This document shows positions 53,122 to 61,589 of a stretch of DNA of 64,000 bases, one piece after another. Below the pieces are notes generated by a model, which saw only the letters and a list, made by a program, of their open reading frames with translations, was not told where the DNA came from and made no database searches. A program made the translations under genes and the position numbers. The DNA comes from Rathayibacter sp. VKM Ac-2754 (GTDB lineage: Bacteria; Actinomycetota; Actinomycetes; Actinomycetales; Microbacteriaceae): the NCBI RefSeq assembly GCF_009807095.1, contig NZ_WUCC01000012.1:36493-100492 (forward strand), given 5' to 3'. Numbering within the stretch: the stretch's first letter is position 1; every line of letters starts with the position of its first letter.

Positions 53122-54648
53122 TCACCTTGACAGGGAGTGCAGACGCGCCAGGGCGGCATCGCCCGCCGCACCCGCCTCGCGCGCGCGCTGCGCCTGGTCG
53201 GCGAAGACCACTCCGAGCAGGAATGCGGGCTCTCCCCGCTTCTCGGCCGAGACCGCCCAGGCGCGCACCGTCTCGCGCAGCGCGGCCGCGTCGCGCTCCT
53301 CTCCGAGGGCGTCGGCGACGCGCTCGGCGGCCGACTCGAGCGCGCGATGCCGCTTCTTCACCACCGACGGCACGACCGAGGTCCAGGCCTGCACGAGGTA
53401 GCGGAGGCGCTTGGCGGCCTTGCGGATCTCGTGCCGGGCGGTCTCCGCCTCCTCCGCGGGTGCGCTACTGGCCCGCTCGAGGCGCGCCAGCTCCTTGTCG
53501 ACCGAGCGATCGAGGAGCTTCTTCGCACTCGATCCGGCCCGCTCCGTGAGCGGCGGATCGGCGAGCAGCGCGTCGATCGAGGCCAGCAGAGCGAGATAGC
53601 GGCCGCCGCGCAGGGTCCGCGAGACGCGGGAGAGGGCCGTCGCGTGCCTCCGCTCGCCCGCCTCGAAGAGCGTGTCGTAGGCGGAGGAGAGGCCCGGCGA
53701 CTCGCCCGCTGCCGCATCGATCGCGGTGCGCAGGCGACCCGCGAGCACCTCCTCGTCGCGCGCCGCCCCGAGGACGGCGGCCAGCCAGCGGAGCTCGTCG
53801 CGAAGGGGGTCGGTCGAGGCGCGCTCGAGGACCGACCTCGACCCTGCGAGCACGGTGCGCAGGCGTCGCGTGAGCACGCGCATCCGGTGCAGCGCGTCGT
53901 CGGTCTCGAGGCGCACGTGCGGGTCGATCGACCGCAGGTCGCGCAGCAGGGCGCGGATCGCGGCGAGCGCCGCCTCTCCGCCGTCGCCCGGGGTGGCGGA
54001 GGACTCGTCGATAGGACCGCCGGTCGCGCGCGCGAGCTTCGAGGCGCTCGCGGCGGGTCGGGCCCCGGCCTCGAGCAGACGGGCCTCGATCGCGTCGAGC
54101 GCTGCCTCGCCCTCGGCACCGTGCACGTCGACCAGCTCGACCTCCCACTCGCGCCAGCGCCGCTCCTGCCCCGACCGCACGTCGAGCGCGATCACGAGAT
54201 CGTCGGCGATCTCGGCGAGGAGGCGCCCCTCGCCGTCGGCCGCGCGGGTGATCCCGCGCACCGTCTCGAGCACCGCCAGCGGCTCGAGGCGGGCCCGCGC
54301 GACGTGGGCGAGGACGGGCTCGCGCACGGCGGCCGGCACGGTGCTCGTCGATGTCAGCGGCGCGTGGATCTCGGTGCGTCCCGCGGAGCCGGGGAGCTTC
54401 ACGTGCCAGCCCTCGTCCGCTCCCCCGACACGGCGACGGAGGGTGATGCGGCCCCGAGAGAGGGCGCGGTCGGCGGTGTCGAAGTACTCGGCGCGGAGGG
54501 TCACCGGCTCCTCGCGGACGATGCTCGCGACCGCTCCCGCGCCGACGAGCTCGGGCAGCTCGGCCTCGGCGTCCACGTCGTACTTGCGCTCGACCTCGGT
54601 CTGCACGCTGCGGGAGGGGCTCGTCTTCTTCGCTGGATCGCTGGCCAT
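53122..54648 (-). CDS. CYTH and CHAD domain-containing protein
   Basis: 508-residue protein. The N-terminal CYTH tunnel domain (about 15-205) starts with the ExExK motif in QTEVERKYDV and binds triphosphates or polyphosphate. The C-terminal CHAD domain (about 225-500) is helical and rich in Arg/His (DPHVRLETDDALHRMRVLTR, HEIRKAAKRLRYLVQAW), a polyphosphate-binding fold. The pair suggests polyphosphate or inorganic triphosphate metabolism. It lies 37 bases upstream of the Stealth gene on the same strand, so the two may be co-transcribed. Confidence 0.92.
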   Translation of the reverse strand: MASDPAKKTSPSRSVQTEVERKYDVDAEAELPELVGAGAVASIVREEPVTLRAEYFDTADRALSRGRITLRRRVGGADEGWHVKLPGSAGRTEIHAPLTSTSTVPAAVREPVLAHVARARLEPLAVLETVRGITRAADGEGRLLAEIADDLVIALDVRSGQERRWREWEVELVDVHGAEGEAALDAIEARLLEAGARPAASASKLARATGGPIDESSATPGDGGEAALAAIRALLRDLRSIDPHVRLETDDALHRMRVLTRRLRTVLAGSRSVLERASTDPLRDELRWLAAVLGAARDEEVLAGRLRTAIDAAAGESPGLSSAYDTLFEAGERRHATALSRVSRTLRGGRYLALLASIDALLADPPLTERAGSSAKKLLDRSVDKELARLERASSAPAEEAETARHEIRKAAKRLRYLVQAWTSVVPSVVKKRHRALESAAERVADALGEERDAAALRETVRAWAVSAEKRGEPAFLLGVVFADQAQRAREAGAAGDAALARLHSLSR

Positions 54649-54703
54649 GCTCCATTGTGCGCACGAGGCGGCACCGTCGAGGACTCCTCCCGCGCGCGCC
54701 GCC

Positions 54704-54709
54704 TAGGCT
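54704..54709 (+). promoter_or_regulatory. -10 box of leaderless oligopeptidase transcript
   Basis: TAGGCT ends six bases before the ATG at 54716, favouring that start over the GTG at 54713. Confidence 0.5.
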
Positions 54710-54715
54710 GGAGTG

Positions 54716-56839
54716 ATGACTGCGCCCGTCCCTCCCGTCGCCCGTCGCATCCCCCTCGAACGCCGTCATCACGGCGATCTCGTGATCGATCAGTACGAGT
54801 GGCTGCGGCAGAAGGAGGACCCGGAGGTCCTCGCCCACCTCGAGGCCGAGAACGCCTACACCGACTCCGTGCTCGAGCCCCTCGCGCCGCTGCGGCAGAC
54901 GATCTTCGACGAGATCCGCTCGCGCACGAAGGAGACCGACCTGTCGGTGCCGGTGCGCGAGGGCGCCTGGTGGTACTTCTCGCGCTCGTACGAGGGCCGC
55001 CAGTACGCGGTGCACTGCCGCGCCCCGATCTCGGGTTCCGACGACTGGACGCCTCCGTCGATCGCCGAGGGCGGCTCGCTCGAGGGCGAGCAGATCGTGC
55101 TCGACGGCAACGCGGAGGCGGAGGGTCACGACTTCTTCTCGCTCGGCAGCTTCGACGTGTCGAGCGACGGCCGCTACCTGCTCTTCGGCACCGACGTCGA
55201 GGGCGACGAGCGCTACACCCTCCGCATCCGCGACCTCTCGACCGGCGTCGACCTGCCCGACGTGGTCGAGGGCACGGGCGGCGGCGCGACCTTCGGCGCC
55301 GATGCGCGCTTCGTCTTCTACCCCACGGTCGACGAGTCGTGGCGTCCCGACACGGTCTGGCGCCACGAGGTGGGCACCGACTCCTCCGCCGACGTGACGG
55401 TCTTCTCGGAGCCGGACGAGCGCTACTGGATCGGCATCGGCCTCACCCGCAGCCGCCGCTACCTGGTGATCGAGATCGGCAGCAAGATCACGAGCGAGTG
55501 CCTGCTGCTCGACGCCGACGACCCGACGGGCGAGTTCCGCTCCGTCTGGCCGCGTCGCGAGGGAGTGGAGTACGAGGTCGAGCACGCGGTGGTCGACGGG
55601 CGTGATCGTCTCCTGATCGTGCACAACGACGGCGCCCTCGACTTCGAGATCGTCGAGGAGCCGGCCGATCTCGGCCTGAGTCACGAGCAGCGCGCCGAGG
55701 AGCGCCGCGTCGTCGTCCCGCACTCCGCCGGTCGCCGCATCGAGGGTGTCGACGCCTTCGCGAGCCACGTCGTCGTCTCCTACCGCTCGGAGGGCGCGAC
55801 GCGTCTCGGCCTCCTGCGCGACGGCCGGGGCGAGGCGGTGCTCGAGGAGATCGTCTTCGGCGAGCCGCTCTACGACGCCGGGCTCGCGGGCAACCCCGAG
55901 TGGGAGCAGCCCGCGCTCCGCCTGGCGTACACCTCGTTCGTGACGCCCTCGACGGTGCTGGCGCTCGACGTGGCGACCGGCGAGCGGACCGTCCTCAAGC
56001 AGCAGCCGGTGCTCGGCGACTACGACCCCGAGCGCTACGTGCAGCGTCGCGAGTGGGCGACGGCCGCGGACGGCACCCGCATCCCGCTGTCGCTCGTCTG
56101 GCGGCGGGACGCGGCCGATCCCGACAGCGCGCCGGCACCCCTCGTGCTCTACGGCTACGGCTCGTACGAGGCCAGCATCGACCCCGGCTTCTCGATCCCC
56201 CGGCTCTCGCTGCTCGACCGCGGAGTCGTCTTCGCGATCGCGCACGTGCGCGGCGGCGGCGAGATGGGCCGCTCCTGGTACGAGAACGGCAGGACGCTCA
56301 CCAAGCGCACCACCTTCACCGACTTCGTCGACGCGGCGCACCACCTGATCGAGGCCGGGTTCACGACTCCGGAGCGGCTCGTCGCCCAGGGAGGCTCGGC
56401 GGGCGGTCTGCTGATGGGCGCGGTGGCGAACATCGCCCCGGAGTCGTTCGCCGGGATCCTCGCGCAGGTGCCGTTCGTCGACGCGCTCACCTCGATCCTC
56501 GACCCGTCGCTGCCGCTGACCGTCATCGAGTGGGACGAGTGGGGCGACCCGCTGCACGACCCCGAGGTGTACGCCTACATGAAGTCGTACTCGCCCTACG
56601 AGAACGTGCGCGAGGGCGTGCGGTACCCGCGGATCCTCGCCACCACGAGTCTCAACGACACCCGGGTGCTCTACGTCGAGCCGGCGAAGTGGGTCGCGAG
56701 GCTCCGCGAGGTCGGGGCGCCGGCGCTCCTCAAGATCGAGATGACCGCCGGGCACGGCGGGGTGAGCGGACGCTACGAGCGCTGGCGCGAGGTCGCCTTC
56801 GAGTACGCGTGGACGCTCGACGTGCTCGGGCTGTCCTGA
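54716..56839 (+). CDS. ptrB: S9 family prolyl oligopeptidase (oligopeptidase B type)
   Basis: 707-residue cytoplasmic serine peptidase. A seven-bladed propeller (about 70-410) gates the C-terminal alpha/beta-hydrolase domain, with nucleophile Ser561 in QGGSAGGLLMG, Asp648 in SLNDTRVLY and His680 in TAGHGGVSGRYERW. The acidic IEWDEWGDP block is typical of oligopeptidase B, which cuts short peptides after basic residues. The start is set by the -10 box. It is divergent from the CYTH-CHAD gene. Confidence 0.93.
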   Translation: MTAPVPPVARRIPLERRHHGDLVIDQYEWLRQKEDPEVLAHLEAENAYTDSVLEPLAPLRQTIFDEIRSRTKETDLSVPVREGAWWYFSRSYEGRQYAVHCRAPISGSDDWTPPSIAEGGSLEGEQIVLDGNAEAEGHDFFSLGSFDVSSDGRYLLFGTDVEGDERYTLRIRDLSTGVDLPDVVEGTGGGATFGADARFVFYPTVDESWRPDTVWRHEVGTDSSADVTVFSEPDERYWIGIGLTRSRRYLVIEIGSKITSECLLLDADDPTGEFRSVWPRREGVEYEVEHAVVDGRDRLLIVHNDGALDFEIVEEPADLGLSHEQRAEERRVVVPHSAGRRIEGVDAFASHVVVSYRSEGATRLGLLRDGRGEAVLEEIVFGEPLYDAGLAGNPEWEQPALRLAYTSFVTPSTVLALDVATGERTVLKQQPVLGDYDPERYVQRREWATAADGTRIPLSLVWRRDAADPDSAPAPLVLYGYGSYEASIDPGFSIPRLSLLDRGVVFAIAHVRGGGEMGRSWYENGRTLTKRTTFTDFVDAAHHLIEAGFTTPERLVAQGGSAGGLLMGAVANIAPESFAGILAQVPFVDALTSILDPSLPLTVIEWDEWGDPLHDPEVYAYMKSYSPYENVREGVRYPRILATTSLNDTRVLYVEPAKWVARLREVGAPALLKIEMTAGHGGVSGRYERWREVAFEYAWTLDVLGLS

Positions 56840-56952
56840 GGGCGCACCGCGGGAGTGGCGCGCTCCGGATCACCGGGGCGCGCCGCAAGCCCCAGCTGCC
56901 CGACACGCGAGCCCGTTAGGGTCGGGGTGCCGACGAAGGGGAGAGCCGACCA

Positions 56953-58326
56953 ATGAGCGCAGGCCTATCGATCGACCGGGCCACGGCCTGGGTGGCGGAG
57001 CAGCGGTGGTACGCGAGCAAGGGGCGCAGCCCCGTTCTCGAGGTCCGCGGGGAGTGGGTGCTCCGGCGCGCGGGCGGGGACGTCGTCGTGACGCTCGTCA
57101 TCGACCGCGCCGGGACCAGCCCCGTGCTGTACCAGGTGCCGGTGACCGTGCATCCGGAGCCCGTCGAGGGCCTCGAGGACGCGCTGATCTCGAGCGACGA
57201 CGGCCGGTACGTCTACGACGGGCCGCGCGACCCGTTCTTCGCCGAGGCGCTGCTCGAGATGATCGCCGACGACCGCTCCTCCGACGCCGACGGCGCGCTC
57301 GGACACGCGCGTGCCGACGGCCACCGCCAGCCGGGCGCCGTGATCGGCGCGTTCGCGTCCTCGCGGATCCTGAGCGGCGAGCAGTCGAACACCTCGATCA
57401 TCGTGCAGACCACCGCGGAGGACGGCTCGGCCGCCACTCCCGTGATCGTGAAGGTCTTCCGGGCGCTGCACCACGGCGACAACCCGGACGTCACCGTGCA
57501 GTCGGCCCTGAACGCGGCCGGCAGCACGCTCGTCCCCCCGGTGATCGGCAACGTCACCGGCGAGTGGGACGACAGCGGGGAGGAGTCGGGCCGCGCGTTC
57601 GGCCATCTCGCCTTCGCCCAGGAGTTCCTCCCCGGCGTCGAGGACGCCTGGCGCGTCGCTCTCGAGGCCGTGGGCACCGACTCCGACTTCACCGGCCCCG
57701 CCCGCGAGCTGGGCCTCGCGACTGCCGAGGTTCACGCCGTGCTGGCCGACGTCATGGAGACCGAGGACGCCTCGCCCGAGGTGATCGAGCGGATGATCGG
57801 CAGCATGCGCCGCCGCCTCCGGATCGCCTCGGCCGAGGTGCCCGTCATCGCCGAGGACGCGGAGGCGATCGACGCCGTCTTCCGCGCGGCCGCCGACGCG
57901 CCGTGGCCGAGACTGCAGCGGATCCACGGCGACTACCACCTGGGCCAGGTGCTGTCGGTGCCCGGCCGCGGCTGGGTGCTGCTCGACTTCGAGGGCGAGC
58001 CGCTGCGACCGATGAACGAGCGGCGGATGCCCGACATCGCCCTGCGCGACGTGGCGGGCATGCTGCGGTCGTTCGACTACGCCGCGGGCGCCTCGGAGCA
58101 GGACTCCCCCGGCACGTCCCGGTCGGCCTGGGCGGCCGCGACGCGCGCCGCGTTCCTCGAGGGCTACACGGAGCGGGCGGGAGACGTCGTCACTGCACAT
58201 CGCGCCGTGCTCGACGCGTTCGAGCTCGACAAGGCCGTCTACGAGGCGATCTACGAGGCTCGCAACCGCCCGGGCTGGTTGTCCATCCCCGTCGCCGCGG
58301 TCCAGCGTCTCGCTGCGCACTCGTAG
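56953..58326 (+). CDS. Maltokinase-like sugar kinase (possibly glucosamine kinase)
   Basis: 457-residue eukaryotic-type kinase fold with an N-terminal cap (WVAEQRWYASKGR) as in actinobacterial maltokinase and the related glucosamine kinases. The nucleotide loop is SGEQSNTSIIV with Lys in VIVKVFRAL; the catalytic loop is RIHGDYHLGQVL and the metal site LLDFEGEPLRP. Maltokinase feeds the GlgE pathway, but no glgE or treS gene is in the window, so the sugar substrate is open. GGGGAG precedes the ATG. A small acidic protein gene follows 9 bases later. Confidence 0.85.
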   Translation: MSAGLSIDRATAWVAEQRWYASKGRSPVLEVRGEWVLRRAGGDVVVTLVIDRAGTSPVLYQVPVTVHPEPVEGLEDALISSDDGRYVYDGPRDPFFAEALLEMIADDRSSDADGALGHARADGHRQPGAVIGAFASSRILSGEQSNTSIIVQTTAEDGSAATPVIVKVFRALHHGDNPDVTVQSALNAAGSTLVPPVIGNVTGEWDDSGEESGRAFGHLAFAQEFLPGVEDAWRVALEAVGTDSDFTGPARELGLATAEVHAVLADVMETEDASPEVIERMIGSMRRRLRIASAEVPVIAEDAEAIDAVFRAAADAPWPRLQRIHGDYHLGQVLSVPGRGWVLLDFEGEPLRPMNERRMPDIALRDVAGMLRSFDYAAGASEQDSPGTSRSAWAAATRAAFLEGYTERAGDVVTAHRAVLDAFELDKAVYEAIYEARNRPGWLSIPVAAVQRLAAHS

Positions 58327-58335
58327 GGTTCAGAG

Positions 58336-58479
58336 ATGAGCGAACGCGACACGACCCCCGAGCCCCTCGATCCGCTGAGCGACTTCTCCCTCCCGGGCGA
58401 CGCCGATCTGCACGTGGAGGGCGACGCCTCCGGAGCCGACGGCGCCGAGATCGCCGAACCGGGAGACGACGAGGACTGA
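58336..58479 (+). CDS. Very small acidic protein of unknown function
   Basis: A 47-residue frame starts with ATG 9 bases after the kinase stop. It is highly acidic (many Asp and Glu, ends GDDED) and has no hydrophobic segment. It begins MSERDTTPEPLDPL. Position and spacing suggest co-transcription with the kinase. It has no recognisable family and could be a regulator, a charge-rich partner, or a spurious frame. Confidence 0.5.
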   Translation: MSERDTTPEPLDPLSDFSLPGDADLHVEGDASGADGAEIAEPGDDED

Positions 58480-58512
58480 CTCCCTTGCGGGGGTCGACTC
58501 CGCGGAGAGACG

Positions 58513-59082
58513 ATGGGGCTCATGGGTGAGCTCGTCGTGCAGCAGTTCGTCTCGGCCGACGGCTTCGCCGCGAACGCCGACGGAGTGTTCGACGTCTTCG
58601 AGGGCGTCGGCACCGAGATGGCCGACTTCGAGGAGCGCAACGCGGCGCGGATGTCCGGCGTCGACGCGATCCTGCTCGGTCGCGCCACCTACGAGATGTT
58701 CGTGCAGTACTGGCCGACTCCCGCCTCCGACGCCGAGGTGATCGCGGAGGCGATCAACAGCACGCCGAAGCACGTGGTCTCGGCGACGCTGACGCAGGCG
58801 CCGTGGGGGTCGTTCGCACCCGCCAGGATCATCGGCCTCGAGGAGATCGACGCGGTCGTCGCGTCTCCGGGCGAGACCCTCGTCTGGGGCAGCCTGGCGC
58901 TGACGCGGCACCTCTTCGCGGCGGATGCCGTCGACCGGGTGCGACTGGTGGTGCTGCCCACGGCGATCGGACGCGGCGTGCCGTGGTCGCCTCCGGAGAC
59001 ACCGCTCGCGCTCGAGCTGCTCGACGTCGCGCACTTCGGCAACGGGATGGTCGAGACGGAGTACCGGGTCGCCCGCCGCTGA
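58513..59082 (+). CDS. RibD/dihydrofolate reductase-like protein
   Basis: 189-residue protein of the RibD C-terminal/DHFR-like fold. It begins with GELVVQQFVSADGFAAN (the first strand and loop of the family), then ILLGRATYEMFVQYWP, and later LVWGSLALTRHLF. Such actinobacterial proteins are often of unknown substrate and may use NADPH or F420; the dedicated RibD deaminase domain is absent. ATG 58513 has GGAGAG close upstream; ATG 58522 is an equally likely start. Confidence 0.85.
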   Translation: MGLMGELVVQQFVSADGFAANADGVFDVFEGVGTEMADFEERNAARMSGVDAILLGRATYEMFVQYWPTPASDAEVIAEAINSTPKHVVSATLTQAPWGSFAPARIIGLEEIDAVVASPGETLVWGSLALTRHLFAADAVDRVRLVVLPTAIGRGVPWSPPETPLALELLDVAHFGNGMVETEYRVARR

Positions 59083-59103
59083 GCGCGCTCGGACCGCGGC
59101 GGG

Positions 59104-59622
59104 TCAGCCGCCCATCTCCGGCTCGGCCCAGGAGGCGATCTCGGACCCGGCGTCGGCGCAGTCGCCGGACAGCTCGGTGACCAGTGCGCTCCAGTCGTCG
59201 GCGACGGGGTCGTAGGTCCAGCGCCCGGCGGCGGTCTCGGCCTGCCGCAGGTGGTCGCGGATCGCGGTCACCGACGCGGTGATCGCCGGGTCGTCGGATC
59301 GGACGGTGGAGAGCTGGAAGGCCTGGCGCTCGAGGAACGATCGGTACGACTCCTCCGACACCTCGCCGCTGTCGCGGAACCACCGCATCGTCCACTCGAG
59401 GCTGAACAGCGAGGTGTAGCGGCCGCAGGCGTAGGACGCGCTCAGATCCTGCTCGCCGGCGGTGCGGTCGAGGGGCTCGGGGGTCGCCGTCACGGTGACG
59501 GTGGGAACGGGTGCCGCCGCCTCGGCCGCGGCACAGCCGGTGAGCAGCGCGACGGACGCGAGGACGGCACCTCCCCCGCGGAGTGCGGTGATCCGACGTC
59601 GTCCGGTCTGCGTGTCCCCCAT
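59104..59622 (-). CDS. Putative lipoprotein of unknown function
   Basis: 172-residue predicted lipoprotein. A basic N-terminus (RRRITALRG) and a hydrophobic stretch end in lipobox LLTGC (cysteine near residue 30), followed by an Ala/Pro/Thr-rich linker. The mature domain is mainly helical with two cysteines (YACGRY and GDCADA). I do not recognise a family. It is convergent with the DHFR-like gene (21-base gap). Confidence 0.72.
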   Translation of the reverse strand: MGDTQTGRRRITALRGGGAVLASVALLTGCAAAEAAAPVPTVTVTATPEPLDRTAGEQDLSASYACGRYTSLFSLEWTMRWFRDSGEVSEESYRSFLERQAFQLSTVRSDDPAITASVTAIRDHLRQAETAAGRWTYDPVADDWSALVTELSGDCADAGSEIASWAEPEMGG

Positions 59623-59811
59623 GCGGTGACCCTACCGACTCCGAGGCGAGCGGCGGGATCTGGCCGCTGAGCGAGTCCTCCCGCGCGAAGGCGACGGTCT
59701 CGCGACGGCGACGTGACGCGTTCGCGTCACAGGACCCCTCCGATGGGTGACGCGGGCGGGCTGTTCGGGACTCTGGTCGGACCCGAACCGACCGACTCCG
59801 AAAGGCAGCCC

Positions 59812-60369
59812 GTGAACACCACCTCCTCCTCCTCCGAGCCGTCCCGCTCGCTCTCGCGTCGCACCCTGGCGACCGGCGCGGCCTGGTCGCTCCCCGTGAT
59901 CGCCGTCGCCGCCTCCGCCCCGCTCGCGTCCGCCTCCCCCGGCACCGCGCCCTGCATCGACCCGGCCGACGGCGCCTGCATCGCGGACTGGAAGGGCGAC
60001 CACCACTACGGCAGCGACGAGCACGACCCGGCGCGCCGCTCGTACGACTTCCCCGTGTTCGTCACCGACGCGGCCGGCACGGCCGTCGAGGACGCGACCG
60101 TGACCGTGCTCGCCTCCGGCTCGAACTCCGATGGCGACCTGCTGGGTGTCTACGCCTACCCGGCGCCCTCGAACGGCGGACCCGAGAGCTCGCCGAGCCC
60201 CGCCGCGACGCTGACCCACGGGCCCGCCGGTCGCTACCTCTTCGCGGTGAACACGCAGAACCTCTCGACGCACGAGCGCCCCGCGACGGCGACGCTGACC
60301 ATCACGGCGACCACGTCGGCCGGCAGCGCGACCTCGGTCGTCACGGTGCAGTTCTCCGAGACGGACTGA
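59812..60369 (+). CDS. Tat-exported Ig-like domain protein
   Basis: 185-residue exported protein. The N-terminus has a Tat signal: SRRTLATGAAWSLPVIAVAA, cleaved near ASAS. The mature part has a cysteine pair (APCIDPADGACI) and a beta-rich domain (PVFVTDAAGTAVEDATVTVL) like bacterial invasin/Ig-like folds. GTG 59812 is chosen because AAAGG lies upstream and the Tat signal follows directly; longer starts have no support. It is probably surface-associated or secreted. Function unknown. Confidence 0.75.
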   Translation: MNTTSSSSEPSRSLSRRTLATGAAWSLPVIAVAASAPLASASPGTAPCIDPADGACIADWKGDHHYGSDEHDPARRSYDFPVFVTDAAGTAVEDATVTVLASGSNSDGDLLGVYAYPAPSNGGPESSPSPAATLTHGPAGRYLFAVNTQNLSTHERPATATLTITATTSAGSATSVVTVQFSETD

Positions 60370-60386
60370 CCGCTCGAGCGCGGCGG

Positions 60387-60469
60387 TGCGATCTGCAGGC
60401 GGTGGGGCGAGAACGCCGCCGATCAGGCGGCAGGATCGACCGGATCCGCGGGATCGCCTGCAGACCGCA
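60387..60469. terminator. Possible bidirectional hairpin downstream of the Tat protein and AraC genes
   Basis: TGCGATCTGCAGGCG (60387-60401) pairs with CGCCTGCAGACCGCA (60455-60469), with one mismatch. The loop contains a further GC-rich hairpin. It lies between convergent genes. Confidence 0.5.
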
Positions 60470-60501
60470 CGCCGCGCTCCCCACCACCGCACGACGCCGG
60501 C

Positions 60502-61380
60502 TCAGTCGCCGCCGGAGCGGACCGTCCTCGGGGTCGCCCCGAGCTGCGCCTTCATCGCCCCGCGCAGGTGACGCGTCGAAGTGAACCCCGACCGGTTCGC
60601 GGCCTCCCTGATCGACACGCTGCCGCGTCGACCCTCCCGCAGCAGCTCGTGCGCGAGACGCAGGCGCTCCACCCGGAGCTCGCCCGCCAGCGACGAGCCG
60701 ACGAGCCGGAAGTCGCGCTGGAGGGTCCGCACCGAGACACCGAGCTCCGCGGCGACCGAGGCCGGGGTCGTTCCCGGATCGGAGGCGGTCGTCTCGAGGA
60801 CGCGCCGGGCGCGCTCGACGCGCGACGCCTCCTGAGGACGCTGCGGACCCCGCCCGTTCTGCAGCAGCAGGACCGCGAGCACCTGCAGCACGGAGTCGGC
60901 CGTCGCGTCCTCGGTGCCGTCCGGCTCGGGCGTGTTCAGCAGCGCGGTGAAGAACGCCCGGAGCGGCGTGATCAGGTGCGACGCGAGCGGGACGCCCTCG
61001 TCGAGGGAGTCGACCGCGACTCCGAGCGGTCGCAGACTGTCGATCGAGACGGTGACCTGCAGCGAGTCGACCGGCATGCTCGCGTGGTGCTCGGCCAGCG
61101 GCCCGCGGACGAACGCGGCCTGGCCGGCCCTCAGCCCGTGGCGGCTCCCGGTGAAGGTCAGCTCGCCGTCGAGCAGGAAGAGCACGGTGACGACCTCCTG
61201 CCGAGCGGAGTCGCTCACCGTCACCGGCGACTGGCGCACCCTGACCAGGGCGACGTCCCGGGTGATCCGGCGGCCCCGGCCCAGCAGGTAGTGGGGCCCG
61301 CCGCCCGCGAAGACGACGCTCGCCGGGAGGTCGTCGACCGAGCCCGGGCCGAGATGGGTCCATTCGATGGGCGCGTGCAC
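60502..61380 (-). CDS. AraC-family transcriptional regulator
   Basis: 292-residue regulator. The C-terminal AraC/XylS domain (about 185-290) has two helix-turn-helix motifs: TPASVAAELGVSVRTLQRDF and VSIREAANRSGFTSTRHLRG. The N-terminal half has a cupin-like sensor with VVTVLFLLDGELTFTGSRHG, similar to regulators that bind small ligands. The GTG at 61380 is chosen for the AGGAAGA-like site upstream; GTG 61398 is an alternative. The target is unknown; no catabolic operon is adjacent. Confidence 0.88.
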   Translation of the reverse strand: MHAPIEWTHLGPGSVDDLPASVVFAGGGPHYLLGRGRRITRDVALVRVRQSPVTVSDSARQEVVTVLFLLDGELTFTGSRHGLRAGQAAFVRGPLAEHHASMPVDSLQVTVSIDSLRPLGVAVDSLDEGVPLASHLITPLRAFFTALLNTPEPDGTEDATADSVLQVLAVLLLQNGRGPQRPQEASRVERARRVLETTASDPGTTPASVAAELGVSVRTLQRDFRLVGSSLAGELRVERLRLAHELLREGRRGSVSIREAANRSGFTSTRHLRGAMKAQLGATPRTVRSGGD

Positions 61381-61589
61381 ACGTGCTCTTCCGATCACGG
61401 ACCGCTGCGACCCCTCGGGGCGGTCCTCCGGCGGTGCTCGAGCTGCGGCGGAGGTGCGTGCATCACCTCGCCCGGGGTCAGGGGGACGGGGTGGACCGGC
61501 AGTGAGCGACGTCAGTCCGAGCGTAGGAGTGACCCTCGAACGGGAGTAATCGACACGAGAGGCTTGCGCTCCGCAGTGGGATCGTGACC

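Noticed and set aside
59713..59811. Longer N-terminus for the Tat-exported protein
   Set aside because: The extra 33 residues precede the Tat signal and have no ribosome-binding site; the GTG at 59812 does.
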